Source: Clostridiales bacterium
GTDB lineage: Bacteria; Bacillota; Clostridia; Lachnospirales; Lachnospiraceae
NCBI GenBank assembly: GCA_018366495.1
Contig: JAGZHZ010000041.1
Span: forward strand, 1-16,663
Direction: 5' to 3'
Length of the DNA stretch: 16,663 bases
Shown here: positions 12,882-16,663 of the stretch, piece after piece
How positions within the stretch are numbered: position 1 is the stretch's first letter
Layout of the letters: each line of letters begins with the position of its first letter
Program-made: the position numbers and the translations under genes
Notes under the pieces: generated by a model
Told to the model about the DNA's origin: nothing
The model's input: only the letters and a program-made list of their open reading frames with translations
Databases searched by the model: none

Positions 12882-13709
12882 TTATACAGAAAAAAGTTTT
12901 TGCTGTAAATCAGACAGAGGTTTAAAGACATATCCCATCTCTTCCCATTTTGTCAGCAATTCGTCAAGGATGGAAGCATTTGTGGCAGAAGTGCTGTGGA
13001 GAAGAACAACAGCCCCTGGATGAATCCTTTTTAGAAGTTTTTCAAATGCTTCTTCTTTAGACGGCTGCTGATCTTCCAGCCAGTCAACGTATGCAAGACT
13101 CCAGAAAAAGGTACAGTACCCCATCTCATTTGCCATCTTTAAATTAGCAATATTATATTTTCCCTGTGGAGGGCGGTAGAAATGAGCCATCGGCTCTCCG
13201 GTAATCTGTGTATATAAAGTCTCGACATCCTGTAGTTCTTTTTCAAACGATTCACGGGAAGCGATTTTTGACATATCAGGGTGATGATAGGTATGGTTGC
13301 CGACGGTGTGTCCTTCCTCAGCCATCCGTTTTACAAGTTCAGGATTGCTTTCCAGATACGTTCCGACTACAAAAAATGCAGCAGGAACGTTGTGCTTTTT
13401 CAGGGCGTCCAAAATAGCAGCAGTATGCCCATTTTCATATCCGACATCAAATGTCAGATAAATTACTTTTTCCTCGGTCTGATCCACATAGGCGGCATGA
13501 TAAGGGGAAAGCTCGTCACAGGAAGCATTTCCGACAGGGGCTGCGCCCTCTTCCTGAAAACTCAGTCCCCAGTTGCCTTCCTGTGATGCTGCAGTCTGAC
13601 TGACCTGATTTTGATTTACAAGATATCGGATAGAAGTGCCTCCTATGTAAGAAAATGTAAAAAGACAGCAGAGAAACAAAATCTTTTTTAAGAGAGGATT
13701 TTTTTTCAT
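12882..13709 (-). CDS. pdaA: PdaA-like polysaccharide deacetylase (muramic delta-lactam de-N-acetylase)
   Basis: A 275-residue secreted or membrane-anchored NodB-fold enzyme. A basic start and hydrophobic stretch (8-25) form a signal anchor. The deacetylase domain runs from about 80 to 270: KVIYLTFDVGYENG (81-94) with catalytic Asp88, GNHTYHHPD (137-145) with metal ligands His139 and His143, RPPQGKY (179-185), FFWSLAYVDW (201-210), and HPGAVVLLH with His238. The pre-domain NWGLSF, the YENG and the FWSLAYVDW segments are specific to the PdaA branch, which deacetylates N-acetylmuramic acid to allow muramic-lactam formation in spore cortex. The second Asp of the usual TFDDG is Val89; PdaA proteins commonly lack Asp here. 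It is the only minus-strand gene in the window. AGGAG lies 12 bases before the ATG, an unusually long spacing. I could not identify a convincing sigma-G or sigma-A promoter. Confidence 0.9.
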   Translation of the reverse strand: MKKNPLLKKILFLCCLFTFSYIGGTSIRYLVNQNQVSQTAASQEGNWGLSFQEEGAAPVGNASCDELSPYHAAYVDQTEEKVIYLTFDVGYENGHTAAILDALKKHNVPAAFFVVGTYLESNPELVKRMAEEGHTVGNHTYHHPDMSKIASRESFEKELQDVETLYTQITGEPMAHFYRPPQGKYNIANLKMANEMGYCTFFWSLAYVDWLEDQQPSKEEAFEKLLKRIHPGAVVLLHSTSATNASILDELLTKWEEMGYVFKPLSDLQQKLFSV

Positions 13710-13821
13710 ATTTAAAAAATTCTCCTGGGATATCTTTTTTTATAGATATGTAAAAAAAGAGAAAATTAGAAGGGAATGATGACTGAAAATATCAGCACTG
13801 TGACAGAAAAAAGAATAGAGG

Positions 13822-13850
13822 TTGTGAAACGGGAGACATTCTGGTATAAT
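13822..13850 (+). promoter_or_regulatory. Extended -10 sigma-A promoter for the DUF2284 gene
   Basis: TTGTGA (13822-13827), a 17-base spacer and TATAAT (13845-13850) preceded by TGG (13842-13844), an extended -10. The start would be near 13857, leaving a leader of about 40 bases. It lies in an in-frame upstream extension of the gene, supporting the later ATG. Confidence 0.75.
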
Positions 13851-13898
13851 TTGGATGTTTCTTCAAAATTAAAATACAGAAAGAAAAAGGGGAAGAAA

Positions 13899-14435
13899 AT
13901 GATGAAAGAGGAACGAATCGAAGAGATTGCAGCACAATATCCGCTTTGTCAATATAATTTTTTAGATACAAAAGAATTAGTATTTTCGGAGCAGGTTCGC
14001 TATATTTGTGAGACAGAATGCCCAAGATATGGGAAATCATGGTCTTGTCCGCCGGCGACGGGAACAGTGGAGGAGTGCAGAAAAAGATGTCTGGAATTTG
14101 AAAAAGTATTTGTCTTTACGACTGTGGCAGAGGTAGAAGATATTGCTAATATGGAATGTACGCTGCCGACACGTCAAGAGCATGAAAAGGTGATGCGTGC
14201 GATTAGAGATGAGATTGCAGCAGAAGCAGAAGAAGTACTAGGATTATCTACAGATTCCTGTGATTTTTGCAGGGAGTGTACTTATCCGGATGCCCCGTGC
14301 AGACATCCTGAAATGATGAATCCATGTATCGAGAGCTATGGCATTTTAGTGACAGATGCAGCAGAAAAAGCAGAGATTGATTTTTTCTGTGACAGCAATA
14401 CAGTGACATGGTTCAGTATGATTTTCTTCCGATAA
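13899..14435 (+). CDS. DUF2284 cysteine-rich metal-binding protein, function unknown
   Basis: A 178-residue soluble protein with 13 cysteines, of the DUF2284 family, predicted metal or Fe-S binding proteins common in anaerobes. Conserved family elements are ECPRYGKSWSCPP (40-52) and a cluster CDFCRECTYPDAPC (121-134) followed by HPEMMNPCIESYGI (136-149), giving a CxxCxxCx6C pattern reminiscent of ferredoxin-like cluster ligands. No membrane span or signal is seen. ATG 13899 is preferred: AGGGGA lies 5-10 bases upstream, a strong promoter sits at 13822-13850, and the roughly 41 extra codons starting at 13776 would overlap that promoter. ATG 13902 is an equally plausible start one codon later. 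It is divergent from pdaA and separated from yqfC by 76 bases. No biochemical function is known to me. Confidence 0.85.
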   Translation: MMKEERIEEIAAQYPLCQYNFLDTKELVFSEQVRYICETECPRYGKSWSCPPATGTVEECRKRCLEFEKVFVFTTVAEVEDIANMECTLPTRQEHEKVMRAIRDEIAAEAEEVLGLSTDSCDFCRECTYPDAPCRHPEMMNPCIESYGILVTDAAEKAEIDFFCDSNTVTWFSMIFFR

Positions 14436-14455
14436 TAAGATAATTACATAGAGAG

Positions 14456-14483
14456 GTATATCCTTTTTCAAACGTCATATATT
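14456..14483 (+). promoter_or_regulatory. Candidate sigma-E (mother-cell sporulation) promoter for yqfC-yqfD
   Basis: GTATATC (14456-14462) resembles the sigma-E -35 (KMATATT, 5 of 7) and CATATATT (14476-14483) resembles the -10 (CATACAHT, 7 of 8), with a 13-base spacer. The start would be near 14490, just upstream of the yqfC ribosome binding site. yqfC and yqfD are sigma-E-dependent in Bacillus, which makes the match more credible; the inference is from pattern only. Confidence 0.5.
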
Positions 14484-14511
14484 AATTAGTAAAACAGCAT
14501 AAAGGGAATCT

Positions 14512-14784
14512 ATGAGTCAGAAAAAGAAATCTTTTTATCAGGTAGTTGCCGCACAGATGCAGATTCCAAGAGACTTATCAGAAGGTGCTGTGCTTTTGTC
14601 GGTGACGGGAAAGGAAGAAATTTTTATTGAGAATTATAAGAGCATTTTAGAGTATACGGATCAGAGAGTGCTCTTGCAGACAAAGAGCGGAAAGCTGGAA
14701 GTAAAAGGAAAAAATCTGCATATTGTATATTATACATGCGCAGAGATGAGAATAGAAGGAGTGTTGGAATCCATACATTATTGA
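14512..14784 (+). CDS. yqfC: YqfC, sporulation protein (YabP/YqfC family)
   Basis: A 90-residue protein, the normal family size, with the YabP/YqfC fold: IPRDLSEGAVLLSVTGKEEIFIENYKSI... followed by VLLQTKSGKLEVKGKNLHI and a closing ...IEGVLESIHY. The repeating beta pattern and the IENYKSILEY turn are typical. The biochemical role is unknown; in Bacillus the gene belongs to the sigma-E regulon expressed in the mother cell. The ATG at 14512 has AAAGGGAA upstream (about 14500-14507). A sigma-E-like promoter lies at 14456-14483. It ends 15 bases before yqfD, so the two are one transcription unit with phoH downstream, an arrangement conserved in spore formers. Confidence 0.93.
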   Translation: MSQKKKSFYQVVAAQMQIPRDLSEGAVLLSVTGKEEIFIENYKSILEYTDQRVLLQTKSGKLEVKGKNLHIVYYTCAEMRIEGVLESIHY

Positions 14785-14799
14785 CAGGGGAGGACGCTT

Positions 14800-16029
14800 T
14801 TGATTGATCAGCTGATGCGGTATGCTAAAGGATATATGGAGATCTCAATCCGTTCTGCTTCGTATGAACGCTTTTTAAACCTGTGTGCATATCATGAAAT
14901 TGTAATTTGGGATTTAAATTATCAGGATGGTTTCTATGAAGGCAAGATCTTTATCCGTGATTTCCGGAAAATAATGGAATCTGCCCGAAAAAGCCATACG
15001 AAGATAAAAATTTTAAAGAAGACAGGACTGCCATTCTGGATTAGAGAACATAAAAAGAGAACAGGCTTTTTTCTGGGAACGATCATGTGTCTTGTGATTA
15101 TTTTTACACTTTCCCTTTTTATCTGGGATATTCAGATTGACGGAAATGTAACGCAGACAGATGAAGTGATTTTGGATTATCTGGAAGAAAAGGAAATCTC
15201 TTTTGGAAGCTGGAAACAAAAAATAAATTGTAAAGAATTAGCGGCCGAATTGAGGAGGCAATTTGATCAGTTTATCTGGGTTTCTGTCCAGATGAAAGGG
15301 ACGCTTTTGAAGATTCAGGTACAGGAAAATACAGATGAAATCTCAGATACAGAGACATTGAAAGAGCCAAGCAGTTTAGTAGCAGCAAAAGATGGAAAAA
15401 TTGTTGAGATGATTACACGCAGCGGGAAACCGATGGCCTCTGTGGGAGATACTGTAAAAAAGGGAGATGTTTTGGTTCTGGGTCAACTGGAGATCAAAAA
15501 TGATGCAGGAGAGGTCATCTCTCATCAGACGTGTGCAGCAGATGCAGATATTGTCTTAGAGACGACAGATCAGTATGAAGCAGAATTTGCAATGAAGTAC
15601 AGACAAAAAGTGTATACTGGAAATGATAAAAAGAAATATTACATCCAAATAGGAGATCATTTTTTTAAAACTCCGTGGAAAGGACATTCTTATCAAAAGT
15701 ATGACGTGATAGATGAAAAACATCAGATGAAGCTCTGGGGCAGCTTTTACCTCCCTGTTTTCTGGGGAACGTATCTCGTCAGAGAGTATGAAATTGTGGA
15801 AAAAAGGTATACTCAGGAGGAAGCAGAGAAGAGAGCAAAAAAAGAATTTATGGCGTTTTCAGAAAAAATTCAGGAAAAAGGGGTTCAAATATTTAAAAAT
15901 GATGTTAAAATAGTAGCAGGCACGTCAGCGTGCAGGGCAAGCGGAGCTTTAATTTTGCATGAATATGCGGTAAATAGAGTGCCGCTGCAGGAGACATTGG
16001 ATTTAGAGGAAGGAATACAGATCGAATGA
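14800..16029 (+). CDS. yqfD: YqfD, sporulation membrane protein
   Basis: 409 residues, family-typical. An N-terminal soluble segment (1-85, including IRSASYERFLNLCAYHEI and the RKSHTKIKILKKTGLPFW element), one membrane span (about 89-109, TGFFLGTIMCLVIIFTLSLF), then an extracytoplasmic region beginning IQIDGNV, the POTRA-like strand also seen in division and secretion proteins, and a long C-terminal domain with AKDGKIVEMITRSGKPMASV. It is required for normal sporulation in Bacillus, in an undefined role at the forespore-engulfing membrane. The start is TTG 14800, preceded at ideal distance by GGGGAGG (14787-14793, 6-base spacer); the first ATG (14815) is 21 bases away and would drop MIDQL. 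The stop overlaps the phoH start by four bases (ATGA). Confidence 0.93.
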   Translation: MIDQLMRYAKGYMEISIRSASYERFLNLCAYHEIVIWDLNYQDGFYEGKIFIRDFRKIMESARKSHTKIKILKKTGLPFWIREHKKRTGFFLGTIMCLVIIFTLSLFIWDIQIDGNVTQTDEVILDYLEEKEISFGSWKQKINCKELAAELRRQFDQFIWVSVQMKGTLLKIQVQENTDEISDTETLKEPSSLVAAKDGKIVEMITRSGKPMASVGDTVKKGDVLVLGQLEIKNDAGEVISHQTCAADADIVLETTDQYEAEFAMKYRQKVYTGNDKKKYYIQIGDHFFKTPWKGHSYQKYDVIDEKHQMKLWGSFYLPVFWGTYLVREYEIVEKRYTQEEAEKRAKKEFMAFSEKIQEKGVQIFKNDVKIVAGTSACRASGALILHEYAVNRVPLQETLDLEEGIQIE

Positions 16030-16663
16030 GCATTATAGAAGTCACAACATCAATTCCGGCTCAGCATGAGCGGAATGTTTTCGGACAGTTTGACGAACAT
16101 ATAAAAAAAATTGAAAAGACATTGAACGTTACGATCATTTCCAGAGACGGAGCACTTAAAATTGTGGGAAGCGCGGCGGCAGCGGAGAAAGCAAAACGCA
16201 TTATTGAGAATTTGACGCAGCTTTCCCAGAGGGGAAATACGATCCAGGAACAGAATGTGGATTATGCGATTTCACTCTCATTTGAGGAAAAAGAAAATGC
16301 TATTGTGGAGATCGACAAAGAATGTATCTGCCATACTGTAAATGGCAAAGCTGTCAAACCAAAGACGCTTGGGCAGAAAGCATATGTGGATGCAATCAAG
16401 AGAGATATGATTGTATTTGGTATAGGGCCGGCAGGAACAGGCAAGACGTATCTGGCGATGGCGATGGCGATTCAGGCTTTTAAAAATGATGAAGTCAGCC
16501 GTATCATTTTAACCCGCCCAGCGATTGAGGCAGGGGAGAAACTGGGATTTTTGCCGGGAGATCTGCAAAGCAAAGTAGATCCATATCTACGTCCTCTGTA
16601 TGATGCGCTGTATCAGATTATGGGTGCGGAAAGCTTTGCAAAGAACATGGAAAAAGGTCTGAT
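16026..16663 (+). CDS. phoH: PhoH-like ATPase, 5' part (runs off the right edge)
   Basis: The ATG at 16026 overlaps the yqfD stop as ATGA, and the frame stays open for 212 codons to the window end. Residues 1-75 form a KH/PIN-adjacent N-terminal module (VTIISRDGALKIVGSAAAAEKAKRII, about 35-60), then LGQKAYVDAI and the ATPase core with Walker A GPAGTGKT (134-141) followed by YLAMAMAIQAF, and IILTRPAIEAGEKLGFLPGDL with PYLRPLYDAL, all hallmarks of PhoH proteins. These are cytoplasmic P-loop NTPases related to helicases; a link to RNA metabolism is suspected and the function unsettled. The gene order yqfC-yqfD-phoH (then usually a 7TM-HD protein and ybeY) is conserved in spore formers. The C-terminal Walker B part is outside the window. 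Confidence 0.95.
   Translation, partial: MSIIEVTTSIPAQHERNVFGQFDEHIKKIEKTLNVTIISRDGALKIVGSAAAAEKAKRIIENLTQLSQRGNTIQEQNVDYAISLSFEEKENAIVEIDKECICHTVNGKAVKPKTLGQKAYVDAIKRDMIVFGIGPAGTGKTYLAMAMAIQAFKNDEVSRIILTRPAIEAGEKLGFLPGDLQSKVDPYLRPLYDALYQIMGAESFAKNMEKGL

Noticed and set aside
13710..13870. A sigma-G promoter for pdaA on the minus strand
   Set aside because: CATATCTA upstream of the gene is only a partial match and no GHATR-like -35 sits 17-18 bases before it.
13776..13898. N-terminal extension of the DUF2284 protein
   Set aside because: The extension contains the extended -10 promoter at 13822-13850, and the conserved family sequence begins after ATG 13899.
14478..14505. A second sigma-E-like pairing (ATATT with CATAAAGG) before yqfC
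   Set aside because: Its -10 would overlap the ribosome binding site, leaving no leader; the pairing at 14456-14483 fits better.
1..16663. Mobile elements, defence systems, CRISPR arrays or biosynthetic clusters
   Set aside because: No transposase, integrase, long terminal or direct repeats, spacer-repeat pattern, or toxin/immunity module apart from the chromosomal MazF fragment; gene order and base use look uniform.

Overview
The window looks like core chromosome from an anaerobic, endospore-forming Firmicute, most likely a Lachnospiraceae-type Clostridium relative. The reasons are the moderately AT-rich sequence, purine-rich AGGAGG-type ribosome binding sites, sigma-A promoters of the TTGnnn-17-TATAAT form, an NfnAB electron-bifurcating pair, an iron alcohol dehydrogenase, and several sporulation-linked genes (ftsK/spoIIIE, pdaA, yqfC, yqfD, phoH). 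The genus cannot be fixed from sequence reading alone. Nothing here looks mobile: I see no insertion sequence, phage gene, CRISPR array, tRNA or rRNA.

Layout. 1-265: 3' end of a MazF/EndoA toxin. 266-3254: a promoter, then a CBS/CorC-type membrane protein, yebC and a CFI-box protein of unknown function, closed by a strong intrinsic terminator. 3336-4033: tepA, whose start codon lies in a 13-bp hairpin with its ribosome binding site in the loop, preceded by a possible seven-codon leader ORF. 4018-8010: a promoter inside the end of tepA, a leader hairpin, a divergent uppP-like phosphatase gene and ftsK/spoIIIE with a very long glutamate-rich linker. 8023-10479: a promoter, nfnA-nfnB (1-nt overlap) and a terminator. 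10499-11273: a small Dabb-domain gene and rlmH. 11377-12647: a promoter with a Rex-like operator and an iron alcohol dehydrogenase. 12674-12858: terminators, one of them bidirectional. 12882-13709 (minus strand): pdaA, the only gene on that strand. 13822-14435: a DUF2284 cysteine-rich protein with its own extended -10 promoter. 14456-16663: a sigma-E-like promoter followed by yqfC, yqfD (TTG start) and phoH, which is cut by the window edge.

How the genes fit together. NfnAB balances NADH, NADPH and ferredoxin, and the alcohol dehydrogenase disposes of NADH; a Rex-type site at the latter fits NADH-responsive control. FtsK/SpoIIIE (chromosome translocation), PdaA (cortex muramic lactam) and YqfC/YqfD (mother-cell sporulation proteins) form a loose sporulation theme, although they sit in separate transcription units. 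UppP-like, TepA, YebC and RlmH are housekeeping functions in envelope recycling, proteolysis and translation.

The items most worth checking are the tepA start-codon hairpin with its overlapping mini-ORF, the loss of the catalytic SRSG arginine in the uppP-like gene, the candidate Rex operator, and the CFI-box protein coupled to yebC. I did not find a clearly new multi-gene system; most of the window is ordinary core genome.
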